Positions 1-11,640 of a stretch of 64,000 nt of DNA are shown one piece after another. How positions within the stretch are numbered: position 1 is the stretch's first letter; each line of letters starts with the position of its first letter. The notes beneath the pieces are model-generated. The model had not been told where the DNA came from, made no database searches, and saw only the letters and a list, made by a program, of their open reading frames with translations. Made by a program: the position numbers and the translations under genes. The DNA is from Diphasiastrum complanatum (taxonomy: Eukaryota > Streptophyta > Lycopodiopsida > Lycopodiales > Lycopodiaceae), in contig CM055100.1 of the NCBI GenBank assembly GCA_029204225.1, positions 25,737,106 to 25,801,105 of the forward strand, given 5' to 3'.

Positions 1-600
1 CGGATGGAATTCAAATACGATTGTTGGTCACTGCCTACTATATCATGCCTACAATCCTCTAGAATGTAGACAGACACTGTTGACCTATGTTTAAGTTAAT
101 TCAGCGTTCAACAAGATTGAAACAATGTGCAGAATAGATAAAACAAAGCGAATGAGATACATGAACAATAAGCAGACAATAATTCAATCGAGATCAGACA
201 ATTTACAATGATATGTGCATAACGGCTACAACATCATCTATTGATCCTTTTGTTTTTTAAGCACTATGTGACAGACCCACACAGCGCATTGGCGTGAGAG
301 ACTCAGTTGTGCTCTCCCATGAACAGTGTCTCGCTTACTAGCGGACTACTTGGATCTCTGTGGATCCTGTTTACAATATGTCTCGCTCACTGGCAGACTT
401 CTCTTCTATATTTCTGTCTATCTGTATCTCTGTATATTTTGGTGCATATAGCAATTGCATATATTCAAAGTAATACCTTCACTAGATAGATTAAACAATC
501 TAAGACTAATCATAGATTACAAAAGCGGCAGATTAAGCATGTCCTAACGCCCTTCTGTTGACATCATCACATCATAGAAGAGATTTGTACTTTATGGTAC
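1..600 (-). other. Flank / probable 3' LTR remnant of copia B1
   Basis: No protein-coding segment is convincing here. Bases about 450-600 resemble 31906-32060, which lies in the same place beside a second copy of the same RNase H remnant (both carry an interrupted run of AT-rich sequence and a TGATG-type junction). By position this would be the 3' untranslated and LTR part of the minus-strand copia B1. I could not fix an LTR edge or a polypurine tract, so the boundary is approximate. Confidence 0.35.
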
Positions 601-1243
601 TTCTTTGATCTTCTCAGTCCTTTCGAGTGTGAGGTGTCGAAAGTATTCGACCTTCGGGTGTCTCAAACAATTTCGTTTCATGTCGTTCGACCTTCTCAAA
701 CATTTCGTCTTCGAGATCTTCATAATTTTGAGGTCTTCGAGATCTTTGTTTTTTGAGGTCTTTGAGATCTTTGAGATATTTGTCAAGTTGGGAGTTGAGA
801 GCTAGCAGAGCTTTGGTAACAGAAACATTTTGTTTCTTCAACTCCCTCTCAAAGCGTGGTAGCTTTATGACTCCGAGACTGCTCTTCTGTTTCTCGAACA
901 AACCTTTGTCTAAGACCTCTGTGAAGATGTCAGCAACCATCTTCTTCGTTCCAATGAAAGTAGTCTACAACTTCTTCTTTTCGATCAGATCCCTTATCAA
1001 GTGGTACTTGATTGCGATGTGTTTCGTCCTTGAGTGAAACATGTGATCTTTTGTCAGGTGTATTGCGGATGTATTGTCCATCTGCAAAATCAGAGGCTCA
1101 TTTCTCGTTTCACCTAGTTCGTCAAGGAACTGTTTGATCCAAGTGATTTCATTGGCCATCTTCGCTGCTGCTACGTATTCTGCTTCATAGGATGCCTGAG
1201 CTACGATGGTCTGCTTTCTGCTAACCTAGAGAATTGTTGCTCC
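600..1243 (-). pseudogene. Copia B1 RNase H C-terminal remnant
   Basis: Read on the minus strand this is the end of a Ty1/copia pol polyprotein, the RNase H domain that removes RNA from the RNA:DNA hybrid. Recognisable pieces in order are EAEYVAAAKMANEITW, ILQMDNTSAIHLTKDHMFHS, RTKHIAIKYHLIRDLIEKKK, then, after a frameshift near 950, MVADIFTEVLDKGLF. An amber codon sits at the usual Trp (AIL-stop-VS), exactly as in the second copy at 32060-32700. The upstream part is missing because copia A1 begins at 1244 and cuts the domain. It is non-functional. Confidence 0.85.
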
Positions 1244-2433
<1,190 letters not shown>

Positions 2434-2446
2434 TGGTATCAGAGCC
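2434..2446 (+). other. Primer-binding site of copia A1 (tRNA-iMet)
   Basis: TGGTATCAGAGCC follows the LTR terminal CA with no spacer. This is the standard plant copia PBS, complementary to the 3' end of initiator methionine tRNA, which primes minus-strand DNA synthesis. Confidence 0.93.
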
Positions 2447-2584
2447 ATTTTCATAGCTTGATAAGCTTCCACAGTACAAGACTCTACTAGCCGATAGAGT
2501 AATTGTTTTCTTGTTATGTAAATATCAGATTTTCATACTTAAGTCATTGATAGTTTCTCCTATAACTTAGACTAATTCTTCCAC

Positions 2585-3397
2585 ATGGATTCCCAAGGGA
2601 AAGCTAGTCCTCTCATGGACAAGCTTGATGGAGCCAATTACCATCTGTGGAAATTTAAGATGAAGACTGTACTAATGACAAAAGAATTGTACAACGTTGT
2701 TACAGGTGCAGAAGGGAAACCCGAAGCGGACGACGTGGCAATCGCCAGATGGAAGCTGAAAGATGGAAAAGCTTTCGCGCTGATCATCCTCAACATCACC
2801 GATACACATATCAGCCATGTATCCGAGGCTCAGACATCAAAAGAAGTCTGGGACATCTTGAACATGATATACAAAGTGCAAGATGTAGCTTCTAAGCTAC
2901 ATCTCAAGCAGAAATTCTACTCTCTCAAGATGACGAATGGTGATTCTCTGCAGAATCACATTAATCAATACAAGAACCTGCTAAGGCAAATGGCCATTGT
3001 CGAATCTGTCATAGACAATCAAGATGCAGTGATGCAACTGCTTACAAGCTTGCCAAGTTCTTACGACAGCTGGGTGGTGATCATCACGACTCATCTAGAG
3101 TTGACTCTTTCAAGAGTCATCACTATGTTGTTGCAGGAAGACACGCAAAGGAACGAAGCCTTGAGTTCCTCAGCTGATTCTCACGCCCTGTACACCAACA
3201 AGAGCATGACAAAGTAGAAGAAGAAGAAAGGCCTAAAGCAATCAAAGCTAGACTAGAAACCAGCTCAGCACAAGGAACAGTCGAATCCATAGACAAAGAA
3301 GAAGCTGTTCTACAGTTACTGCAAACGAAACAACCACGAAATTCAAGACTGCCAAATTCTTCAAGCGAAGAACAATAGCAAGGGACAGTCGAATCAA
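2585..3397 (+). pseudogene. Copia A1 gag
   Basis: Gag forms the virus-like particle. The ATG at 2585 opens MDSQGKASPLMDKLDGANYH, the usual copia gag start with the LWKFKMK motif after it. A UBN2-type gag body follows (WDILNMIYKVQDVASKLHLK, FYSLKMTNGDSLQNHINQYK, LTSLPSSYDSWV). The frame hits TAG at 3215, 3254 and 3290. The zinc knuckle beyond (YCKRNNHEIQDC) has lost its first Cys. The protease follows in the same frame. The three amber codons suggest decay from Gln codons. A degenerate copy of the same gag is at 21841-22260. Confidence 0.85.
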
Positions 3398-3943
3398 GTG
3401 ACAAATGCAGCTACAGCAGTTCCACAACCTATTCAAGAAACAAATCATGATGCCTTTATGACCAACCATCAAGAAGCATCTAGCGACAGTTCTTGGTTCC
3501 TGGATTCTGGAGCCACTCAGCACATGACTAGCCACATTGGTTGTTTTGAGTCCTATACATCTTACAGTACCCAGAAGTTCATTCACCTTGGTGACAATAG
3601 CACACAAGCTATCAAAGGTGAAGGCACTGTAAGATTAAGCTTTGCAAATGATCAATCTAGGCTACTCTTTAAAGTTATTTATGTACCAAATTTATCTACG
3701 AATCTGCTCTCTATAAGCAGAATCACAGAATTAGGACATAGAGTAGAGTTCGAATGTGATCAGTGTAAAGTAGTTGATAGGACTGGCAAGATCCTAGCAC
3801 TCGAAAAGAGGCATGGATACTTGTATAAATTAAGTCATTGCTTTTCTGCCTCTAGTCAGACTCTCAGTACTTCAATTCATACGAATAAAGGTTTACTTTG
3901 GCATTATAGACTTGGTCATTTAAATCATGTTGTTGTACAATGA
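3398..3943 (+). pseudogene. Copia A1 protease and GAG-pre-integrase region
   Basis: Encodes the retropepsin that cleaves the polyprotein. WFLDSGATQHMTSH carries the catalytic Asp (D-S-G) in the copia form. YVPNLSTNLLSISRITELGH is the conserved protease-end motif. LLWHYRLGHLNH is the start of the GAG-pre-integrase zinc-binding region and supplies its His residues. The frame is the same as gag and ends in TGA at 3941, followed at once by the integrase in the same frame, so one nonsense change separates them. Confidence 0.88.
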
Positions 3944-4654
3944 ATGTCTAGACAATCTACTGTTCTTGATCTCGACTATCCTCGCGAAAAAGTCGAGTTA
4001 CATGTCTGTCAAGACTGTCTAGTTGGTAAACAGACTAGGAAACCATTTAAGTCAAGCCATCAGCATATTGCTAGAGGATTGCTAGATGTTGTACATTCAG
4101 ATATTTGTGGCCCAATGAAAAATCCTTCGTTGAAGGATGCCAAGTATTTTATAACCTTTATTGATGAATTCTCCAGAAGAACGATGGTGTATTTCATAAA
4201 GAAGAAATCAGAAGCCTTCAACTGCTTCAGAATCTTCAAGGAGCGTGCCGAAAAGGAGACTGGAAGGACAATTACGGCCCTAAGGTCAGACAACGATGGA
4301 AAGTATATCTCAGTCGAGTTTAAGGAGTACTGCCAAAGACAAGGCATTGAGCAGCAATTCGTCACTCCTTACAGTCCTCAGTCTAATGGCTTAGTTGAGA
4401 AGAAGAACCGTACTTTGGTCGAATCTCCTAAGTGTATGTTATCGCATGCATCATTGCCCAAGAGATTTTGGGCTAAAGCTGTCTCCACTGCAGCTTACCT
4501 CCAGAACAAATGTTCGACCAAGGCCCTCTCAGACAAGACACCCCATGAGGTGTGGACAGGCTCTAAGCCTTCTTTGAAGAACCTAGGAGTGTTTGGGTGC
4601 ATTGCCTACGCGCAAAAGACACACAAGGAAGATATTGGACTTCCAAGGTCTTAA
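3944..4654 (+). pseudogene. Copia A1 integrase
   Basis: Integrase inserts the cDNA into the genome. The zinc-binding Cys pair is HVCQDCLVGKQ. The catalytic core shows the first Asp in VVHSDICGPM, the second in LRSDNDGKYI and the Glu in LVEKKNRTLVE, with YSPQSNG just before it, so the D,D-35-E signature is complete. A frameshift near 4620-4650 moves the reading frame into the next segment. The neighbours are protease upstream and the RT linker downstream, in normal copia order. Confidence 0.9.
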
Positions 4655-5123
4655 GACCATCCTGATCGGATATACTTCATCTGATAACACCTACGAGCTG
4701 TACGATCCTGATACCCAACAAATCTTGTATAGCCGGGATACAAGCTTTATTGAGGATCAATTCATCGACCTCAAAGGCAAGGATATTGCTCAAGAAGAAC
4801 CTACATCTCTTGCCATTGACACGACAATCCGAGCTTCTGGCATAGGCGTGTCTATTGTCGACCCACTTCGAGACAACGAATCAGACGAATATGTTGCTGG
4901 TACCCAGCAACAAGTCCGAGGAGCGGTTCATCTGTCAAATCATTCCAAAAAATTAAGTCGAGTGCGTGCACAACCCACAAGGTATACTCCTGAGTCTGCA
5001 TGTCTCTTAATGCAGGAACCGACGACAATCGAAGAGTCCTTATCTTATGATGATAGGTTTCCTTTCTTTATAACACCTATGAGTTTGTCTAAGTTGTTCC
5101 ATACTTGTCCCTTTTCCACTTGA
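4593..5123 (+). pseudogene. Copia A1 integrase C-terminus, linker and RT start
   Basis: After a frameshift relative to the integrase, the frame reads LDFQGLKTILIGYTSSDNTY, ELYDPDTQQILYSRDTSF, then an acidic linker and EPTTIEESLSYDD. The last motif is the usual copia RT entry point. The palm domain with YVDD never appears. The frame ends at 5121-5123 in sequence with no RT similarity, so the element is truncated here. Confidence 0.8.
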
Positions 5124-5164
5124 TTACCTACTTTCAGTGTTTGTGTGGCTTGAACAATTTCTTT

Positions 5165-6005
5165 TCAAATTTCGTATCTGACACTAGATTCTTTGCATGT
5201 GTGATTGGATAAGAATCTTCTTGCTTTAGCACCTCCCATTGATGGCTTATTATTCCTTTTTTTTTTCAGAGAGTCTATCACTTTTTCCAATGGTGACAAT
5301 CCCTTTATGTAGTCCTGCCTTTGAAAGAACTTCTTCCAACCTCTTGATAGCTGCTTTAGCCACAGACTCTTATGATTCCATGCAAGGAGAATATGCAGAT
5401 AAATAAATTTTTCAATAATATGAACCTCAACATGCAATGTACATATGTGAACATGTTTTAATGGAATTGGCAACACACTTTTCATATTTGGATCTTTTGC
5501 TTTTCGTGTTGGTGTTTGGTCATCCCAAATTCATATTGTAGCAATTCTTCATGCAATACAGACATGGATGTTTTAATGTTGCCCCATGAGAGACATTATA
5601 CGTACATTTCAATGTTTTCAAATCGCCTGCAAAGTGCCACTGAATTTGCAAACTTCCATGGTTTTTTACTGTAAATTTCTCACCCTCCAAATGTCCCTTT
5701 TAATCTCGCCATAATTTGTACGTGAAAATATCCATGAAAGTATTTTAGGGTCCTCTTTCATGACCTGTAGAGAAGCAAGTAATTTATGATATGTTAATAA
5801 AAAAAAGGCAATGTATTGAATGTTGATAATAATACTTAAAAAGAAAATTGAAAATTGAAAAGTATACTTGGAATGCCGCCAACCACCATATGTGATTTTA
5901 TGATTGATCATTGGTATCTAAAATTTTGTTCATCAAAGTGACACTCACTCGTTCCAATTTTTGACCTTTGATGATTTCGGATTCATCTAATTTCATTACA
6001 ATAAT
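5165..6005 (-). pseudogene. Coding-like remnant, possible DNA transposase fragment
   Basis: On the minus strand several short frames read like decayed coding DNA separated by AT-rich, intron-like stretches: MKLDESEIIKGQKLERVSVT near 6000-5915, then near 5660-5540 QWHFAGDLKTLKCTYNVSHG followed by ATLKHPCLYCMKN, and MGGAKARRFL near 5215. The GDLK...G-A...HPCxYC pattern recalls a poorly characterised class of eukaryotic transposase-like proteins. That is inference from memory of the pattern, not a match I can test. There are frameshifts and stops, so it is inactive. It could also be a degraded host gene. Confidence 0.3.
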
Positions 6006-6950
6006 AACATTTCCATTTACTTGATGTTCGTCTAGTTTATAGAATCGAATATATATTTTAGAACATTTTCAATATCAAGGAAAATATTATGCAATCGTTT
6101 AATATATCAAAAAATCTGGTGGGTGAAGCGACTCTTGTTTTTGCTTACCTTCTTGGAATAAGGATGCAAAATGGAATATTGGTGGCAGATGCAAATGGCT
6201 AATACAAAGTGGGAAGACACTGGCAAATGGAAACTCAGAAAGGAGCGGGCGGATGGAAATGCAAAAGTGAAAGGAAATAGCTGGCAGATGCAAGCATAGA
6301 AATGGAAACTAAACCACTGGCGGATGAAAAAGAAAAGGTAAGTCGGCGGATGCAAAAATAAAAACGTAAAGTGGGAGGCAAAAAAAAAGGAAGTCAAATG
6401 AGATATCAGATGACGACGCGTTGAGGCAAGAAACTTCGGAAATCGAAAAACAAACAATGTAGAAGTGGGGAAAAAAAAAAAGACAAGCAAAAACTGGTGG
6501 AAAAGATGAAATTTGGAGAATTTGGAAATGTGGTAAGGTGTCGGAGTATGTAGACGAATGTGTGCGTGGAAGGGATGGAGGATGGATCAAACGAAAGAGG
6601 GATTGAGCGCAGTCAGAATGCAATAAACAACGGCTGAATCAGATGAGAACACAGGAAGATCGCCAAATATTTGTCAATCAGTCATAAACTCGCTCAATAA
6701 TTGTGTGAAGTAAGAATGAACTGGCCGCCCGACGTATTTATAGTAAAACTTTTTTAGGTTAGGCGTCGGATGCACTTTTTTTGTTGGATGCAAATGAGTC
6801 ATCGGATGCAAATATACCCATGAGCTGGTGAATCCAATTCTAATATAATTTGGATTCCACCTCTTACAAGTGAGTGAACCCCATTCTATAAAGATTTGGG
6901 TTCCACCTCTTACATCATAATACGAGGCTTCTTTATCAAAAAACATAACT
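6006..6950. other. Non-coding AT-rich DNA with a recurring GGATGCAAA motif
   Basis: No coding segment is supported. The motif (C/G)(G/A)GATGCAAA or close variants recurs near 6187, 6288, 6345, 6768, 6788 and 6806. Two imperfect copies of GATTCCACCTCTTACA / GGTTCCACCTCTTACA lie near 6852 and 6901. This may be LTR or leader sequence of an unidentified element. Confidence 0.4.
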
Positions 6951-7700
6951 TAAGTTGAGAAAGTCTAAGTCACTAACTCCCACATGGTTTTCCATCTTTC
7001 GGGAATTACCATGGGGCTTACAATTTGTACATCTCAGTCTAGCACTTATAATTCTCATACTCTCAGACTCGGCTCTCAACTTCATCTCCGCTGGAAGTCC
7101 TTTTGAGTGGAGAGGTTATGCATCGACACCTCGGGGTATGGCATCAACTAACATGGGCTTCACTCTCTTAGCAATGTTCCTACACAATATAGTCATGGCC
7201 TCTACAACAGGCCTAGCAAAGATGCATTTGACATGAAAAAGACCAGTGAGATCAGTGATCACAATTTGATAGTTTATCAAATATTCTAATCTCTCTTGAG
7301 AATTTTTGCTTGATAAGGAGCATATTGAGCATACCACCCAAGATTCTCCATGATATTGAGAAAGGAACAATGGCATTATAGTATTTCATTCCAATGTAAT
7401 ACTTCAATGTTTGATATTTGGAAGCTAGATGTTTTATGTGGGCGATCATTTGGCTCTCTTTAAGGCATCATCAAATCTGCTAAAGCTGCCTCCAAGCTCT
7501 GAGCTATTGAAACATACACAAATTATAGTCCTCATCAACGACAGTGCTCCAGCTAGACCCAACTCTGGCACTCTCACATGTAGCCATGAAGCCGGCAAGA
7601 GAGAGACATTGACACAAATTAGTTCCCAATTTGAGAAATCAAATCAACACCTTCAATTGCATTTCAAATCTACAGCACATAAGATGTCAAGTGGATAGGC
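6951..7700. other. Unassigned stretch before gypsy-like gag
   Basis: Open frames of up to about 90 codons exist on both strands, for example minus 7116-7376, but none carries a motif I recognise. By position it could be the continuation of the minus-strand gypsy-like element at 7707-9475 (a region after gag), but I see no aspartic-protease or RT signature. Confidence 0.25.
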
Positions 7701-7706
7701 TGAACA

Positions 7707-9423
7707 TCAAGGAAACTTTTCGGCAAATGAGAATCCATCTAGATCTAGTTGTGGTCCTTCAACTAGATGTGACCCTAGTTGAGGTTCGATCAAAAGGTCT
7801 TCTAATATGACATGCTTTTCTTCAATGGCATCTAGTTCTGATGGTGTATGGTCTTTCCTTTCACCCTCATTCTGTTCAAGAGACTCTAAGAATGCATCTA
7901 TGGCACTAGCAAGTCCTTTTTCGGTCATTACTTCAGGTGTCTCTATTGACCTATCGTGCTCTTAGAGAATTTTCCGCTCCTCTAATTCTAAAGAAGACAT
8001 CTCAGTATCGTGCATAAGATCTGCAACATACAAGCTGGTAGTTTCATGGGACTCCTCTTGTGGGTACTCCTCTACTATATTGTCAGAAGATCCTAAGCTC
8101 TCATCATCGCTGATGGGTTGATATGGGCTTGTGCCTCCATCATTCATGGATGTTTGGTCAATATCAAGTGATGTACTTAGTTGGTCAAAAGATAGTTCAC
8201 TCCACCCATTTGCTGATGGCTCACTAGTCACACTAGTGGATTGGTCTATCCCATCAAGGAGGGATCATATATGTTATGGCTCAAGGGGGTAGTCAATATC
8301 CTTTCTCTCTCAGCATAATCTGGCGTTCTAGATTCATGGCCCATGAGCGCCAGGTTTCCGTCACTATTCTCTCCGTTGCAATTATTTCTACATGCAGGGG
8401 TTGGCATATGTAGCCTTTTGATTACTGCCCTATCCTCTACAGAGCCGAACAACCAATATTTGAAACTCCTATAGGTGGAATTTGTTCTACTAGGTGTTGG
8501 GTACGCAGTTTCTACACCTATGTATCCAAAATGCTCATATAGTAGGCCCCCATCCATGGCTCTTCCTATGTGATAATCGTTTGTGGTATATTTCGAACAA
8601 CAAGTGTAATTGTAAGTTCAATTGATCATCATTGGATCTCTATCTACCTTTACGGCTCCGTCTATGTCTTGTTTCTAATCATATCCTATTTTATGCTCTA
8701 GCAAACCAATTTGTAGGGGTGTTTATCGCTTCGGAACTCTTTGGACTAGTTTCCCCCTACACTTCTCATCTTTCTTCTGAATTCGACAAATTCCTTTTAG
8801 ATTGCCTACCCTATCGCAGTATCCACATATTGTATTCCAACAATCATTAGTGGCATGATCTTCTTGGCAATACCGACACAATGGTATGGACTGATGGGCA
8901 TAGTGGTGATTGATCAACTCTTGTTGATTTCGAAGTCGTCTCACATCTAGAGTCAATGCTAACAATGTTGCATGCATATCTCTCAAATGGACCATCTCCA
9001 CTAATTCACAACGCTCAAGCTTAACCTTTTCATCAGGGTTCGTTGAATAGCCTTGCCTAGATAGGTACCCACATAAGAGTACCCCTAGCCAGGTGAAGAA
9101 GTCGATTGATCGTAGGCATAGGGTCCTCATCTGGTTAGGAGCTATTGCCTATAAATTTATTGGGCCCGTAGGATGCCAACCATATTCGTTCTAGATCAAT
9201 ACCACATCTATGATCCTCGCTATCAATTTCTCATAGTAATGGCTCATCTAACACAGGTAGTATTCAATCATCAACTCAAAGAATGCCCCTGACAATTCAT
9301 TTGTCGGACCAGCACACATCACTGTGTGATGTTAACCACCTCGACATTCAATACCAAGGTTGACGGTCTTGACAATACACTCATTCAACTAGCAAATTTC
9401 TAATACATCTTCATTGTAGGCCA
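7707..9423 (-). pseudogene. Gypsy-like gag polyprotein remnant with zinc knuckles
   Basis: Read on the minus strand from about 9423, just downstream of a PBS-like site. The start is MAYNEDVLEIC followed by a gag-like body with several stops (GPTNELSGAFFELMIEYYL, MRTLCLRSIDFFTWLGVLLC). Two tandem Cys-rich knuckles sit near 8870-8790: CRYCQEDHATNDC is CX2CX3HX4C, and CGYCDRVGNLKGIC lacks the His. After a frameshift near 8250 an acidic, Ser/Glu-rich segment follows (SDDESLGSSDNIVEEY; AIDAFLESLEQNEGERK) with one TAA between 8231 and 7928. I see no protease or RT. Placement beside the PBS supports gag. The family assignment rests on the knuckles and on the PBS. Confidence 0.55.
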
Positions 9424-9456
9424 TCGTCTTTCAAACAATACTCCCTTATCAAATTA

Positions 9457-9474
9457 CTCCCAGCAGACGCACCA
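9457..9474 (-). other. Primer-binding site of the minus-strand gypsy-like element
   Basis: On the minus strand the site reads TGGTGCGTCTGCTGGGAG. It follows an LTR end CCTAACA by one base and lies about 35 bases upstream of the gag start. It resembles the TGGCGYC...GGGGA-type PBS of plant Ty3/gypsy elements. The priming tRNA is not determined. Confidence 0.55.
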
Positions 9475-9475
9475 A

Positions 9476-10905
9476 TGTTAGGGCCAATTTTGACAGGGGG
9501 TTGGTTCAGCAAAAACGTCCTAAAATGGTCAAGGGGCCCACCTCTAAAGGCAGTTCGGCCCTACTTGAGCAATAGAGGATTTGCCACTTCCAACCCTGAT
9601 GGCCTTCTCTATTGCCCCATGCAATCCAAACCGATGAGAGTTTTCCAGGCTCTTAGAGATACAGTTGCAAGGAGGGGGTGCTTTCAATTTTGGTGCAATG
9701 ATTCACTAGCTTTCTAGGGTTACGGTTCTGTAAAACTTCTGATCACTAATTTGCATTAGGATCTTGCTAATGTCTCTTTTCCCATTGAATTCGGCTTACA
9801 GTTAGTAAAAATCTTACATGGGCTTGAATCCGATTTATTGCCTATGATGTACTTGTGGATTGCAAGTTATACACACCGATTTGTTTGATAAGCGGTGGTA
9901 TTTTTGCCGACCATCAGGTCTAGGTATTTCGCTAGACAGTACCGATGGCGAGTGTGACTAGTGTGACGCTTAACCAAGGCGGTGTATTTCAACCGCGGAT
10001 GGTGGACGGCCCGCTCTGGTGTTTCACAGAGGTCGGGTTCACTTGATACGTTTCATAATTGACAAAACCTGAAAAACCATTTCACAACTTGACGATTCCT
10101 CATGGTAGTTTAATTAACAAACCTAACTCAGCAAACCGTAAAACACATTCTAAATCTGTACTACAATCTTTGTGCTTTCACTAAACAAGTCGAAGAATAG
10201 TAAATAATCATTGTCTACTTTCTCACATCGCATTTGTTCATGAAGTGCTAAGCTTCTAAACTGAATTCTAAGTTGTGTTTGTATGCTTCATTACCAAACT
10301 GTAATTGATTTGCTTGAACGCAACTACAAAATTCAAGTCTTAACTACTCTACGGAAGATGTCATAACATTGTAAATGAGGGAAATAATGACGGTGTTCAA
10401 CCTTCAAGGTGATATGCTTACTCTTCCGCAACTCTAACACGCTTGTAAAAATCACATTCAAATCATGAGTGGTTAAAGCTATACTATCACATTTGAGAAT
10501 AGACGATTTACGAAAAACAGTTTCATAATTGATTGGGACGAATGGCAACGAAAAAACTCAAATCAAGTAACATTTTACAGTAAACTCACAGCTTTTACCA
10601 TCACTGCAAATAGATATAAAAATCATCTCATACCTCAATGTGCAGTTTAGGTAGCCGTTGCATGTGAAACCCTAGTCATGAAACTTGTAGCAAAACTCAG
10701 AGCTAAGCATGTTGATGTAGTTCTATCCACCTTCCGCCTGTCCGATCGAATTGGTGTAAAAAGAGAAAATGAAGAAAAATAAAGTTTATAGAATATGAAT
10801 GGTGCGATTGAAATGTTAACGGTTCAATTGAGAGAAAACTGAACCGAAAGTCTGTAAAAAAAAAAAAAACAGGCCAGAAAGATACAGTGGCTAAAAAAAA
10901 TCAGT
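9476..10905 (-). repeat. Probable 5' LTR of the gypsy-like element, right edge unknown
   Basis: The sequence next to the PBS begins TGTTAGGG on the plus strand, the reverse complement of an LTR ending in CCTAACA. No second LTR copy is present in the window, so its length cannot be measured. It has no convincing coding content. Several TAACA ends in the A/C-rich DNA beyond 10906 could be the true edge. Confidence 0.45.
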
Positions 10906-11640
10906 AACCCATCACTCACACCAAGCCCTCAAGCAATCCATCCCACTCATTCAAGATATAAACCTACTAGTATGACAATGGACTACAACCAACCAACCAA
11001 CCCTCACCATGAAATCACTCTCACCCATCAATCCTCTCAACAAAAGCAACCAAACATCCTCTCCAAGTAATTTGAAGCACTCAACTATGAACTCACACTA
11101 GTAATGAGGTCCAAGCAATCAACACAAACAACCACAATCTCTCAACTCCTCAATATGAGCAAGCAAGCATAGTAAGTAACATCACTCCCAACCCCCAAGA
11201 CAACTACAACTCTCAACTCTCAAACATACCCACTCCTAAAATCCTCACTCACAAAAGTACTAACATTTAAAAGTACTAACTCTTCACATCATCTCATTAT
11301 TATCCAACTATCATTGAGCTATTTCAAGCAACTCACAATCCTTCTAACCAACTCACCAACATTAAACTCACCTCAAGCAATAAATCAAGCCAAAGTTTAG
11401 AATACATCTTACTAACTATGGAGTTAACAACACACAAGCAACAAACAAGCATGAGGGCACAAAGCAACCATTAACCTCCCACAAACTACTAACCCACATT
11501 GCAAGTGACTAACATTGAGCAACTAACATTCACAACAATTAGCCACAAAATGGAATTAACTTCAAAGCACACTCAAACAAGCAAGCAACTCCCAAAAGTG
11601 CCAACTCCTAAAAGTACTAACATACAAATACTAACATGTG
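10906..11640. repeat. A/C-rich, G-poor low-complexity stretch
   Basis: The plus strand is dominated by A and C with very little G, with short recurring words such as CAAGCAA, CACTCA, ACTAACA and CCAACTC. No frame, palindrome or fixed repeat period is apparent. It may be LTR or leader sequence of the adjacent element. Confidence 0.5.

Noticed and set aside
307-489. Small hydrophobic ORF of 60 codons
   Set aside because: It lies in the flank of copia B1, has no motif, and its composition follows the T-rich DNA.
6955-7236. Plus-strand ORF of 93 codons with hydrophobic segments
   Set aside because: A minus-strand frame over the same bases is equally good. Neither has a recognisable domain or neighbour context.
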